From positions 1 through 52,089 of the forward strand of contig JANRIZ010000136.1 of the NCBI GenBank assembly GCA_033764445.1: a stretch of DNA of 52,089 bases, written 5' to 3'. The position numbers and the translations under genes are program-made. This stretch comes from JANRIZ01 sp033764445 (GTDB lineage: Bacteria; Verrucomicrobiota; Verrucomicrobiia; JAWXBN01). The notes beneath the pieces are model-generated. The model ran no database searches and was not told where the DNA came from. It worked only from the letters and a program-made list of their open reading frames with translations. Positions 35,116 through 43,955 of this stretch are shown here, in pieces. Each line of letters begins with the position of its first letter. The first letter of the stretch is position 1.

Positions 35116-35160
35116 GGGCCTGCACCCTCTGATATTTCACATGTCAGACCGCGGCGCATC
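35086..35160. repeat. 75-bp direct repeat, copy A
   Basis: Identical to 38953-39027 except for two bases (73 of 75). It spans the leader ATG and first ten codons (MFSARDIFGG), a ribosome-binding-like GAGGG and about 45 upstream bases including 'cacatgtc', which in copy B is the palindrome CACATGTG. Position is immediately upstream of the sigma factor. Confidence 0.93.
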
Positions 35161-35529
35161 CATCATGTCCGAGCGCAACGGCGATACAAATGCGAAAGAA
35201 AAAACTTCCCCACAACTTGCGGCCAGAAAAAGGAAACTGTAGATCAAGCGGCGCCGCCTTGGGTCACATTCCCCCCCATTTGGCCATGATGACAATCCTC
35301 TCTTGACCGGAATCCGTGGTTTGTTTTGCCTGGGGGCACAGAGGGCGGCACGGCGCAGCTCTGACCGAATTCGTGACCACTCCAAACCAACCTCACGCTC
35401 TTGATCGGCCAGGGTCGGTTCACCGGGGCAGCACAAGCGGGACTTTGGGTCCCGATGCGGCAACGGGAGGACGGGCATCCCGATCCGGGCGATGGCGGCG
35501 GGAGTCATGTCGGGCGCTGACAGCCTTTT
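35161..35529. other. Gap between the TonB operon end and the sigma-factor leader
   Basis: About 370 bases with no convincing gene. It contains the 3' end of the PepSY transcript and, at its right side in transcription terms, the promoter area of the sigma operon. A frame of about 120 codons on the minus strand ends in copy A, but its composition and lack of motifs argue against coding. No terminator hairpin with a T-run was found. Confidence 0.5.
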
Positions 35530-36240
35530 TCACCTCAGCCGCCTGAAAAAAAGGGCCAGCCCCGCCGCCGCCGTCAGGAATATCCCCAGGGTGGTGACAC
35601 TCAAAATCAGGTCCCGCACATCCTTGTTGCCGATGAAATGGAATTTGTGCAGCCCACTGAAGAGGTTGGCCTCCCACTGGCGGCGGTTGTCCGTGTGGCG
35701 CGTGACCGTTCCGGTGACGGTGCTCACATACACCCGCGTGCCCTTCCCATCCGCGCAGTCGAACCGGTAGACGGGCAAAAGGCGGAAGATGTTCAGGTAT
35801 TCGCCATTGAATGCCGTCAGATACGCCGTTTGCCGGACCGGGGCGCCTCCCAGAAAGTCCGCCGCAATTTGCGCCGCATACCGCCCATCCATCGCGTCCT
35901 CCCTCCGTCCGTCCACCGCACTCACGTAAGCCGGTGGAGACTTGGAGGACATGACCACCTGGTACCAGGGCTGGCCGTCGATGGAACGGATTGACAAACC
36001 CGTCACAGGCCCGGCTCCATCCGGAATGTTCCCCAGCGCCTGCGGCGGCACACGCACGGCCTCCAGTCCCAACGCCCGCGTGGGCAGGGCACGGGGCGGC
36101 GGGTTCTGGGTGCGGGTCATCAGGTTGTGCAACAGCCCGCTGCCGGAGGCCATCAGCACAAACACACAGAACACCACGCCCAGTCTCCGGTGCAATTTGC
36201 GGAGGAATTCCGGGCGGCCTTTGCCGGTCACCATTTCCAT
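35530..36240 (-). CDS. PepSY-associated membrane protein
   Basis: 236 aa from the ATG at 36240, which has GGAGG 6 bases upstream and overlaps the TonB-receptor stop. Two membrane segments: near residues 15-35 (FLRKLHRRLGVVFCVFVLM) and at the C-terminus (ILSVTTLGIFLTAAAGLALFF). The periplasmic part includes YVSTVTGTVTRH and the ANLFSGLHKFHFIG segment, which fit PepSY_TM family proteins. Such proteins are commonly paired with TonB receptors and act in ferric or cupric reduction/uptake. It is the last gene of the operon. Confidence 0.82.
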   Translation of the reverse strand: MEMVTGKGRPEFLRKLHRRLGVVFCVFVLMASGSGLLHNLMTRTQNPPPRALPTRALGLEAVRVPPQALGNIPDGAGPVTGLSIRSIDGQPWYQVVMSSKSPPAYVSAVDGRREDAMDGRYAAQIAADFLGGAPVRQTAYLTAFNGEYLNIFRLLPVYRFDCADGKGTRVYVSTVTGTVTRHTDNRRQWEANLFSGLHKFHFIGNKDVRDLILSVTTLGIFLTAAAGLALFFRRLR

Positions 36241-38330
36241 TCGAACCCTCCGTAGAGCGCGCGCCCATCCCCGGAATAAAACTGCGCGGAATCCGCCCCG
36301 GCCAGGTTGGGGGCCATGTTGACGGTGGGGATATATGTTTGATCGGCCAGATTGCGGGCCTCCACAAAAAGGCTCCAGCCGGATTTCGATACATACCCGG
36401 CCTTGTATCCAAAAAGCACGTACCCCGGTGCCGAGACGGTATTGGCATTGTCCACCCATTGCCTCACCGGAGACCATTCCACGGTCGGTCCCGTGTAGAA
36501 TCCACAGGGGTGGACGTATTGCAACTCGGCCTGAATCTGGTGCTCCGGCAGCGCGGCAATGGTGTTGTTCCCAAAGACCGGGTCGTTGTCAAAACGGAAA
36601 TCGTTCCAGTTGTAAACCGGGCGGAGATACATCCGGTCCACCGCTCCTCCCGGGCCCTCGGTCTCCGCAATCCCGCGTATGAGATCGATTTCAAGGCCGG
36701 TTTCAAAGCCGCGATGGATTGTTTCATCGGCATTGAGGGTCACCGACGCACCCGTCGGCGCGGTGTAGATGAGCAGCTCATTTTCCACCCATGAGTTGTA
36801 AAAGGTCATGTCCCACGCAATCCGCTCCCAACGCCCCCGCGTGCCGATTTCAACGGTGGTGGCCGTCTGGGCCGCCACGGGATTGATGGCCCGGGCCGTG
36901 GCGGGGGGAGGGGCCACAAAATTGGCGTTGGCCAGGTCCCCGGTTGTCGGCGCTTCAAAGCTGCGCGTCACATTCATGTAGGCCTGGCAGTCCTTATGGA
37001 AATCGTAGAGCAGCCCCACGGTCGGATTGAGGCCCGTAAACGTGAGGGCCTGCTGGGAAAGCCCCGGAAAGGTCCGCTCCACGCGTCGGCTGGCATAAAC
37101 CGCCTGCACGCCCGCCAGCAAGGCCAGGTCATCGGCAAGTTCATGGCGGTTTTGGATGTATCCCTCGATGTTGCCCGATTCAAGCGTGTAATCCCCCAGC
37201 CTGACGGCGCGGTTGCCCACATTGTTGACGAAGCGATTGTCCGCATTCTGCTCATAGCTGACGCGGATCCCCGTCGTCAGTTCATTGCCGTTGCCCCACA
37301 ACTCCCCGTGGTGCCTGTAATTGACATCCGCACCGACATCATGGCTGGATTGGTCGATGACGATGAAAATGGGGTGGTCCAGTTCCTTGTACACATAAAA
37401 GACCGAGCCGTTGAGTTCGCCCTCCCCGAGTTTGACCGTGGTCTTGCTTTCGACCCGGAACAGGTCAAGATCGCGTTTCTGGTTGCCCGCCGTGCTGCCG
37501 GCGGCCGCCTGCCGGGGGTTGGCATTGAACTGCGCCCGGGTCAGCGTGCCGGGCAATTTTGATTTGCTTTCCAGAGCCGTCACAAAAAAACGGGTCTCCA
37601 CATCCTCCGAGAAACGGTAACCGACATTGGCAAACAGGCGTTGACTGGATTGCTCGCTGTGCTGGCGGTAGCCGCCCAGTGAAAAATGCGTCAGGCTCGC
37701 ATAATAATCGGCCTGACCGGCCACCAGTCCCGAGGAAACCTGCCCCCTCAGATAACCGTAGGTTCCCGCCTCAAACCGGGACTGGATTTTCGGGGCGTCA
37801 TATCCGGTACGGGAAACATAGTTGATGGCCCCCCCAAGATATCCGGAGCCGTATTGCAGGGCGTTACCCCCACGAAACACCTCCACATAGCGTGCGGCCA
37901 GCGGTTCAATCGTCTGCATGTCAAAAGAGCCGTCCGCCAGGTTGATGGGAATGCCATCCTGCATGACTAATAGGCCGCGTCCGTGAAAGTTGCGCCCGAT
38001 GCCGCTGCCCCGGATCGAGATTTTGGATTCCTCAGCCCCGAAGCGCGACTGGACAAAGACCCCGGGCACATACGCCAAGGCATCGCGCATCGTGGCCGCA
38101 CGGCCCCTGAGGTAATCGTCCGCATCCACGACGGCCACACCGCCGGGGATCTTATCAAGCCGACGGCGCACTTCCCCCAGGGAGGGCACGGTCAGCGGAT
38201 GTGATGAATCCGGGGCAGCGGTGACGACGACTTCGGACAGGGTCGCCGGGGGGGTGTTGGTGGATTGGGTTTGGGAATAGCAGAGGTTGAGGGTCAATAA
38301 AAGGAAAAGGGCGGACAGGTGTTTTTTCAT
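36228..38330 (-). CDS. TonB-dependent outer-membrane receptor
   Basis: 700 aa from the ATG at 38330 with a signal peptide (MKKHLSALFLLLTLNLCYSQ) and a TonB box-like LSEVVVTA. The plug domain follows (IPGGVAVVDADDYLRG, VQDGIPINLADGS-like, GGAINYVSRTG) and then the beta barrel, ending in the aromatic FEWKW. Size and order are typical of siderophore, haem or copper receptors. Ligand unknown; the downstream PepSY-type protein favours a redox-active metal (iron or copper). Preceded by a small membrane protein. Confidence 0.93.
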   Translation of the reverse strand: MKKHLSALFLLLTLNLCYSQTQSTNTPPATLSEVVVTAAPDSSHPLTVPSLGEVRRRLDKIPGGVAVVDADDYLRGRAATMRDALAYVPGVFVQSRFGAEESKISIRGSGIGRNFHGRGLLVMQDGIPINLADGSFDMQTIEPLAARYVEVFRGGNALQYGSGYLGGAINYVSRTGYDAPKIQSRFEAGTYGYLRGQVSSGLVAGQADYYASLTHFSLGGYRQHSEQSSQRLFANVGYRFSEDVETRFFVTALESKSKLPGTLTRAQFNANPRQAAAGSTAGNQKRDLDLFRVESKTTVKLGEGELNGSVFYVYKELDHPIFIVIDQSSHDVGADVNYRHHGELWGNGNELTTGIRVSYEQNADNRFVNNVGNRAVRLGDYTLESGNIEGYIQNRHELADDLALLAGVQAVYASRRVERTFPGLSQQALTFTGLNPTVGLLYDFHKDCQAYMNVTRSFEAPTTGDLANANFVAPPPATARAINPVAAQTATTVEIGTRGRWERIAWDMTFYNSWVENELLIYTAPTGASVTLNADETIHRGFETGLEIDLIRGIAETEGPGGAVDRMYLRPVYNWNDFRFDNDPVFGNNTIAALPEHQIQAELQYVHPCGFYTGPTVEWSPVRQWVDNANTVSAPGYVLFGYKAGYVSKSGWSLFVEARNLADQTYIPTVNMAPNLAGADSAQFYSGDGRALYGGFEWKW

Positions 38331-38448
38331 GATTGGTAAAATGGGTTGAAACAAATTGTGAATGGGTGACGGCACTCCATGGAGTGCCCGGCAAACGACA
38401 AGAATGCCCACGGCAAAAAAACGCCATGGGAAATCCGACGGGGGAGGT

Positions 38449-38826
38449 TCAACCCATTCGGGGCGGGCCCGTCTCGGGGGCGGAAACAAATTGCGCGCGA
38501 AGAAGGCGGGGCATTTCAACAACGATGAGGGCGGAGCAGGCGTGCGTCAAACCCACCACCGCCGCCTGTTCAAGGTTCTTGTCCTTTTTTTCGGCTTTCA
38601 GAAGAGTTTCCGAGGTGTCGGACTTTTTGGCGGACTCAATGTTTTTGCACATCTGGCAGGGATGCTGCCCGTCAAAGGTTTCCGCCACGGCGACGACAAT
38701 TCCCGACTTTTGTGAGTAATCAATGAGCATCCCGGCCCAGGCCACCATTTGAAGCGTGTACCGGGGCCCGCCGCCGATCGAAAAGAGCGCCAGAAAAATC
38801 ATCGACAGTGAAAGGGTCCGCAACAT
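38449..38826 (-). CDS. Small membrane protein with TFDG-HPCxxC motif
   Basis: 126 aa from the ATG at 38826. Hydrophobic N-terminus (MLRTLSLSMIFLALFS), then YTLQMVAWAGMLIDYSQKSG, then TFDGQHPCQMCKNI, followed by a Lys-rich linker and a hydrophobic region. The C-x-x-C could bind a metal such as copper. From memory this build occurs in front of TonB receptors in Verrucomicrobia. The frame is open upstream to an ATG at 38982 inside the 75-bp repeat, giving a possible 177-aa form (MFSARDIFGG...); the shorter start is preferred because it places the hydrophobic segment at the N-terminus. Confidence 0.65.
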   Translation of the reverse strand: MLRTLSLSMIFLALFSIGGGPRYTLQMVAWAGMLIDYSQKSGIVVAVAETFDGQHPCQMCKNIESAKKSDTSETLLKAEKKDKNLEQAAVVGLTHACSALIVVEMPRLLRAQFVSAPETGPPRMG

Positions 38827-38952
38827 ACCGGGGCTTTTCCTATCCAAAGGGCTTCGAATGTCAAGGGAATTGACCCCTCTCAGGAATTTCCACCCCCACC
38901 GCTCCTGGTTTTCGTACTTGTACCTGAAGGCCTCCACCTCGGCCCGGGTCGG

Positions 38953-39027
38953 ACCCCCAAAAATGTCACGCGCGGAAAACATGGGCCTGCACCCTCTGAT
39001 CTTTCACATGTGAGACCGCGGCGCATC
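38953..39027. repeat. 75-bp direct repeat, copy B
   Basis: Matches 35086-35160 at 73 of 75 bases. It lies at the 5' side of the TonB operon, as copy A lies at the 5' side of the sigma-factor operon, both in the same orientation. Here the MFSARDIFGG frame remains open into the next gene. It includes the palindrome CACATGTG at 39005-39012. Confidence 0.93.
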
Positions 39028-39043
39028 AGACAAAGAAGTTTGG

Positions 39044-39134
39044 GAAGCCACAGATACGCACGGATGAAATTGCCGATAGGCATTTCAAAACTGTCCCCGA
39101 TCATCCGTGTCCATCCGTGTTTGATCCGTGGCTG
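39044..39134. repeat. Dispersed fold-back repeat of the 'ccgtgtttgatccgtgg' type
   Basis: Left part 'gccacagatacgcacggatg' (39045-39064) is an imperfect inverted partner of 'tcatccgtgtccatccgtgtttgatccgtggc' (39101-39132). The same sequence family occurs at 105-130, 14263-14294 and, inverted, 14321-14340. It sits between the Fe-S carrier gene and copy B of the 75-bp repeat. Confidence 0.65.
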
Positions 39135-39197
39135 AAATATCTCTTCAAATCTGCGGATGGCTCTCTCAGCTGTCCGCAGGAGAATCCCCAATGCCGC

Positions 39198-39521
39198 TCA
39201 CGCCTCGAAAGACTTGCCGCAGCCGCAGGAACGTTTGGCCTGGGGATTGTGGATTTTGAATCCGGTATCGGCCAGTGTATCCTGATAGTCGACCTGGCAG
39301 TCCTTCAAAAACACCATGCTCGCCGGGTCCACCACCACGCGGGCCCCGTCGTGTTCCGCCACAAAATCGTCCGGACGGGGCTCATCAAGCTTCATGTTGT
39401 ACTGGCGCCCGGAACAGCCGCCGTCCTCGACATAAACACGCAAAGCCCGGTGCAGGTCGCCATCCTTCCCGGAAAGCATGGAGCGGACCTGTGAAAAAGC
39501 GTTTTCCGTGACGGTGATCAT
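39198..39521 (-). CDS. A-type iron-sulfur cluster carrier (IscA/ErpA/HesB family)
   Basis: 107 aa. The three Fe-S ligand cysteines of the family are in place: Cys36 in EDGGCSGRQYN and Cys99/Cys101 in SCGCGKSFEA. It hands [4Fe-4S] or [2Fe-2S] clusters to apoproteins; radical SAM proteins and IspG/IspH are typical clients. Standalone gene; no isc or suf genes adjacent. ErpA versus IscA cannot be decided from motifs. Confidence 0.93.
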   Translation of the reverse strand: MITVTENAFSQVRSMLSGKDGDLHRALRVYVEDGGCSGRQYNMKLDEPRPDDFVAEHDGARVVVDPASMVFLKDCQVDYQDTLADTGFKIHNPQAKRSCGCGKSFEA

Positions 39522-39630
39522 GCCCCCAACCTAACAGAGCCTCCCCCCTCCGTCAATGCCACGCCCCCGCGGATCCGTCACCCCAAAAAAGTGATTGCCG
39601 CCAGGGACCCATTGGCTCTTATCTGTTGCC

Positions 39631-40470
39631 ATGACAGAGTCCTCGGCGGCCATCACCAAATCCAGCGGATCCAACCTCGCCTTCACCTTCGCACTTTTGC
39701 CCAAAAAGGTCCGCAACGGCATGGTCGTCTATTACGCCTTCTGCCGGGTCGTCGACGACATCGCCGATGACCCGCAAAATCCCGTGGACCTCAAATTGCG
39801 CCAGCTGACCGAATGGCGTGCGGAAATCGGACGCTGCTATGCACGTCAGGCCCAAACCCCCCTGGGGCGCGACCTCCAAAAACTCATCACCGACGTCCCC
39901 TCCATTCCCCGCGATTATTTTGAGGAATTGATCAACGGCGTGGAAATGGACCTGAGTATCACCCGCTACAAAACCTTCGACGAACTTTACCGGTACTGCT
40001 ACCGCGTCGCGTCCGTCGTCGGCCTGACGAGCATCGAAATTTTCGGATGCACGGATCCGAAATCGCGCCCATACGCCATCGAACTGGGCCAGGCCCTTCA
40101 ACTGACCAATATTCTCCGCGACATCAAAAAGGATGCCGAAAACGACCGCGTGTACCTTCCTGCGGAAGTTCTCGCGCAATTTGCGGTGACTGAGGCGGAC
40201 CTCTTTCAGGCACGGGAATCGGAGGGCTATTTCAAAATGATGGATTTTCTTTCGGAAAAAGCCGAAGGATACTACACACGCGCCGTGGAAAACCTCACGC
40301 CCACGGACAAACCCCGGTTGATCGCGGCGGAAATGATGCGTTTTGTCTACCACGACCTGCTCGTGACCCTGCGCCGCCAGCATTATCCCTCCCTCCGCAA
40401 AACCATTTCCCTGAGCAAGGCCCGCAAATTGCAGCTCATGTGCAAGGCCTGGATCCACTCCAAGTTCTAG
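39631..40470 (+). CDS. Squalene/phytoene synthase family protein
   Basis: 279 aa from the ATG at 39631 (in-frame codons upstream are less likely). Joins two prenyl diphosphates head to head. First Asp-rich motif YYAFCRVVDDIADD, second NILRDIKKDAENDRVYLP; both complete. Length fits HpnC/HpnD (presqualene and hydroxysqualene synthesis for hopanoids) or CrtB. No hpn or crt neighbours, so the product is left open. It would use MEP-pathway precursors, consistent with ispE here. 120-base region between it and the Fe-S carrier is the likely divergent promoter. Confidence 0.9.
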   Translation: MTESSAAITKSSGSNLAFTFALLPKKVRNGMVVYYAFCRVVDDIADDPQNPVDLKLRQLTEWRAEIGRCYARQAQTPLGRDLQKLITDVPSIPRDYFEELINGVEMDLSITRYKTFDELYRYCYRVASVVGLTSIEIFGCTDPKSRPYAIELGQALQLTNILRDIKKDAENDRVYLPAEVLAQFAVTEADLFQARESEGYFKMMDFLSEKAEGYYTRAVENLTPTDKPRLIAAEMMRFVYHDLLVTLRRQHYPSLRKTISLSKARKLQLMCKAWIHSKF

Positions 40471-40561
40471 GGCGCCCTTTGGGGCTGCCTTCCCACGTCG
40501 GATGGATACAAAAGGGTCATTTCCATGTTGTTCTGTGGGATTCTGTGGCTAAGTTTTCAGT

Positions 40562-41845
40562 GTGACCTCCCCGCGTCCCCCTTTTTTCTTTTGGCGCATC
40601 GTTCTGACCGGACTTCTCACCGGCCTTGTCGGCGTGGCTTTCCGTCTGGGCTTCACCTGGATCGAATCCTGCCGCACGCAACTGGCCCACACTCTCCAGC
40701 CATGGGGACTGGCGGGCCTGCCGATCCTGATGGTTCTCTGCACCGGGTCCGTCGTCCTGGGCGTGTGGCTGGTCCGGCATTTTGCGCCGGAGGCCAGGGG
40801 CAGCGGCATTCCCCAGGTGAAACAAGCGGTCGAAACCGGGTCCGCACTCGCCACGGCCAATGTGCTTTGGGTGAAATTTGTCGGCGGCCTGGTCGCCATC
40901 GGCGGGGGCATGACCCTCGGACGCGAGGGGCCGACGGTGCAAATGGGCGCAGTCCTCGGCGATGCGACGGGAAAATCCCTCAAACAGGGGTCCGCCGACC
41001 GGCTGACCCTCATCTGCGCCGGGGCCGGGGCGGGACTGACCACGGCCTTTAACGCCCCGCTGGCGGGCATCATTTTTGTCATCGAGGAACTCCGGGGGAA
41101 ACTGGACCGCACCACCTTTTTTGCGACCTTTCTCGCCTGTGTGCTGGCGGACTCGGTCACCCGCCTCTGTCTGGGCCAATCCGCCTACTTCATTTTGCCC
41201 GCCTACGGCGCCCCACGGATGGAGTGGCTTCCGCTTTTTGCGCTCATCGGACTGGCGGGCGGATTGTTCGGGGCCTTGTTCAACCGGTGTCTGGTCTGGG
41301 GTCTGGACCTGTTTCAGGCCGCCGCAAAACGGTTTCCCGTTTACGGGATCACGGCCCTGATCGGGGTGGTGATTGGACTGACCCTCTGGTGGAACCCCGT
41401 GGTCCCCGGCGGAGGGGAAACCCTCATGAACCAGATTCTCCAGAACGCCCTGGCCACACGGCTGATTTTGGTCCTGATCGCGGTCCGTTTTACACTGACC
41501 CTGCTCTGCTACAGCACGGGAGCCGCCGGGGGGATTTTCACCCCGCTGCTGATTTTGGGCGGGCTGACGGGGCTGCTCTTCTCGCATCTGGCCGACGCCA
41601 CCGGAACGGTCGGTTTTTCCGAACCCGGTCTTTGTGCCCTCGTGGGCATGGGCGCCCTTTTCTGCGGGTCCGTCCGCGCCCCGCTCACGGGCATGATCCT
41701 CCTTGTTGAAATGACCGCCGACTACGCGCTGATCCTCCCCCTGCTGACGGCCTGTCTCTTCGCCTACGGCGTCACCGAATGGCTCCGCGTCCCCCCCCTC
41801 TACGACACGCTGATGAACCGGGATATGAAACGGGACATTCCCTGA
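40562..41845 (+). CDS. CLC-family chloride/proton antiporter
   Basis: 427 aa beginning at a GTG (TGTGACCTCCCC). CLC signatures are all present: GSGIPQ (80-85), GREGPTVQMG with gating Glu122, and FNAPLAGIIFVIEEL with Glu176 matching the proton glutamate of E. coli ClcA (Glu203), and the late PLTGMILLVEM. Both glutamates being present suggests an H+/Cl- antiporter and not a channel. Its N-terminal helix begins almost immediately, so no long cytoplasmic tail. No CBS domains. Role: acid or chloride tolerance, by family. Confidence 0.94.
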   Translation: MTSPRPPFFFWRIVLTGLLTGLVGVAFRLGFTWIESCRTQLAHTLQPWGLAGLPILMVLCTGSVVLGVWLVRHFAPEARGSGIPQVKQAVETGSALATANVLWVKFVGGLVAIGGGMTLGREGPTVQMGAVLGDATGKSLKQGSADRLTLICAGAGAGLTTAFNAPLAGIIFVIEELRGKLDRTTFFATFLACVLADSVTRLCLGQSAYFILPAYGAPRMEWLPLFALIGLAGGLFGALFNRCLVWGLDLFQAAAKRFPVYGITALIGVVIGLTLWWNPVVPGGGETLMNQILQNALATRLILVLIAVRFTLTLLCYSTGAAGGIFTPLLILGGLTGLLFSHLADATGTVGFSEPGLCALVGMGALFCGSVRAPLTGMILLVEMTADYALILPLLTACLFAYGVTEWLRVPPLYDTLMNRDMKRDIP

Positions 41846-41908
41846 CATGACCAGCGGCGGGGGCGATGGGGTCCGACAGGCTTGATCCTGGGCGTGGAGG
41901 AGACTTTT

Positions 41909-43837
41909 TCACTTCATCCCTCTCCCCTCGCTTGAATCGGCGGAGGAAACCGGTGTGGAAGCAAGGATCCGGGCAGTGAGCGTGTCTATCCCCTTGGAGG
42001 CATATTCGCTGAGGGGATAAATCTGTCGTGCCTCCAAATACCAGACCAGGGCCGAACCCCATTGCGCCTTCTGCTCGTATTCCCGGGCTGTCTTCAGGGC
42101 CTTGGCCAGGTCCGCCGCCTCGGTGACGGATTCGGCAAGTGAACGATTGAGCTTGAGGTCATTGGGCCAGTTTTTGGAGGCGATTTCCAAGGTTTCCCAG
42201 GCCCCGTATTTGTCCCCGCGTTTGCGGAATTCCTCGGATTTCACACCGGCCATCTCGACTCCCTCGATCTTTTTGAGCGCCTCCTCCAGCTTGCCCACAC
42301 GGGTTTTGTCCTGGGCCAGGGCCAGGCCGAACTTGAGCTTGTTCTCAAAAATCGCCCGCCAGTTTTCCTCCATGTACAGTTTGTCAAACTCCTCGGTGGC
42401 CTGTTCCTTCTGATCGGTCTTGTTGAAAAATTGCTCGCTGGCCCTGGTCAGTTCCGGGTTGTTGGGCCAGATGTCGGCTGCCGCATAAAAATACTTCTGG
42501 GCCTCCTCGATTTTTCCCTGCTGGACCATCATCCGGGCCAGGCCCAGGGTAAAATTGCTTTTCTGCCTCCCGGCATTGACCATGGCCATGGCCTTGTTGA
42601 AATCAAAATCACTGGCGGTTTTTTTGAGTTCCGTGATCATTTTTTCGGAGGCATCGTAGTCCCGGACCATGAGCATGCTTTCCAGTTCCCCCATTTTGCG
42701 GAGATACTCGGAAACCTTGCGTTTTTGCTCGCGCGGGATCGTCTGGAGTTCGGGCAAAGACTGGCTGAGCATAAAGGCCGCCAACAACCGCTCGGAGGCC
42801 CCGGCGTGTTCGTTGGAGGCATATTTGAAGCGGAAGGCATCCAGTTCGACCTTCGATTGTTTCATGGCTTTGAGGGCGGCATTGTACAGGGCCGCCATCT
42901 CCGCAGGATAATCCCCGTCGGGATAGACGGCCTGATACAGGTCGGCGGCCAGAATGGCCTGGTAAAATTGCTGGTTTTGAAAAAGGTTGGCGATGAACTG
43001 GCGGAAATCCTGCCGTATCTGGATGTCCTTCTGGATTTTTTTCGCTTCATTGATTCCCATTTTGGCGGCCGATCCCAGCCGCCTTTCCTCGTAACGGGTC
43101 ACCATATAGGCCGCCGCCACGGCAGCGGTAATCCGGGATGGTTCAAGGGCGGACCCCCCGCTTTCACCCTGCGTGGAGGGTGGATTGTTGACCACCGTCG
43201 CCCCTCCCGCGCCGGGATTCGCGGAAGGCGGAGGGGTGTTGGCTTTGGGCGTGGTGGCCCGGTTCGCCGCCACCGTCCGTGCCTCGATGGAGGCCATGGT
43301 CTCACTGGACCCCTGATCGCGTTTGAGCTGCTCGATGGTCCGGTCTATCCGGGCCAGTTCCGCATTCATATCCAGTGCGGCCCTCAGACGGTTGGCAATG
43401 TTCCGGCTGACCCCGTCATCGATTTCATTTTTGGAAAGCTCCAAAAGCTGATCATAATACCCGCCCAGATTCCGCGCCTTCGGAAGTTCGGTCCGGATGC
43501 GCTCAATGGTCCCCACATACTTTTCCACGGGCAGCGTCCCCATCTCCTTGCTGTTGGCATAGGCCTCAAAAAGGGCCAGGGGCAGGCTCTTGAGGCTGGA
43601 GGTGGTGGCCAGCGTCGGCATCAGCGCCGTGCGGATATCCTCCACGGCCATGGTGACATTGGTCTGACCCGATGCATCGGACGAACGGGGCGCCGGGGTC
43701 GCTTCCGGGGCAGAGGCCGGAGTCGGTTTGGATGCGGAGGAATCCGCTCCACTGCCGGACATGGGCGGATGCACCTGTGCAAACAGTCCCGGGAAACAGA
43801 ACCCAAAAAGTATCAGAACCAAAAGCATGTTCCGCAT
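41909..43837 (-). CDS. Secreted helical-repeat protein, uncharacterised
   Basis: 642 aa from the ATG at 43837, with signal peptide (MRNMLLVLILFGFCFPGLFA); upstream codons lie in a repeat and were rejected. A Ser/Pro/Ala-rich linker (residues 20-60) and a second low-complexity Pro/Ala stretch around residues 190-230 flank alpha-helical, TPR-like regions (for example MVQQGKIEEAQKYFYAAADIWPNNPEL and, near the end, AREYEQKAQWGSALVWYLEARQIYP). Likely a periplasmic scaffold for neighbours in this seven-gene run. Last gene of that run. Confidence 0.72.
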   Translation of the reverse strand: MRNMLLVLILFGFCFPGLFAQVHPPMSGSGADSSASKPTPASAPEATPAPRSSDASGQTNVTMAVEDIRTALMPTLATTSSLKSLPLALFEAYANSKEMGTLPVEKYVGTIERIRTELPKARNLGGYYDQLLELSKNEIDDGVSRNIANRLRAALDMNAELARIDRTIEQLKRDQGSSETMASIEARTVAANRATTPKANTPPPSANPGAGGATVVNNPPSTQGESGGSALEPSRITAAVAAAYMVTRYEERRLGSAAKMGINEAKKIQKDIQIRQDFRQFIANLFQNQQFYQAILAADLYQAVYPDGDYPAEMAALYNAALKAMKQSKVELDAFRFKYASNEHAGASERLLAAFMLSQSLPELQTIPREQKRKVSEYLRKMGELESMLMVRDYDASEKMITELKKTASDFDFNKAMAMVNAGRQKSNFTLGLARMMVQQGKIEEAQKYFYAAADIWPNNPELTRASEQFFNKTDQKEQATEEFDKLYMEENWRAIFENKLKFGLALAQDKTRVGKLEEALKKIEGVEMAGVKSEEFRKRGDKYGAWETLEIASKNWPNDLKLNRSLAESVTEAADLAKALKTAREYEQKAQWGSALVWYLEARQIYPLSEYASKGIDTLTARILASTPVSSADSSEGRGMK

Positions 43838-43861
43838 TCTGCCATTTCCAAATTTCTCCTG

Positions 43862-43883
43862 CTGGGGAGCGCGGGCGCCCTCG
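43862..43883. repeat. Copy of the 22-bp REP-like arm
   Basis: Exactly repeats 8657-8678 ('ctggggagcgcgggcgccct' plus two more bases). It lies upstream of the helical-repeat gene; its inverted partner is not seen here. Confidence 0.8.
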
Positions 43884-43955
43884 TCAGTCCTTTGCGTCAA
43901 TAATGCAGAGGTGCAAAAAAGCTGCCGTTGAAATTGAAGGCGTAAATTCATGGGC

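Noticed and set aside
35137..35508. Minus-strand frame of about 120 codons between the TonB operon and the sigma factor
   Set aside because: Runs through the 75-bp repeat and has no recognisable motif, no ribosome binding site and unlikely residue make-up.
35086..39027. The two 75-bp repeats as ends of an insertion sequence
   Set aside because: No transposase lies between them, no terminal inverted repeats are seen, and the enclosed genes form an ordinary TonB operon; a cassette or shared leader explains them better, though the question is open.
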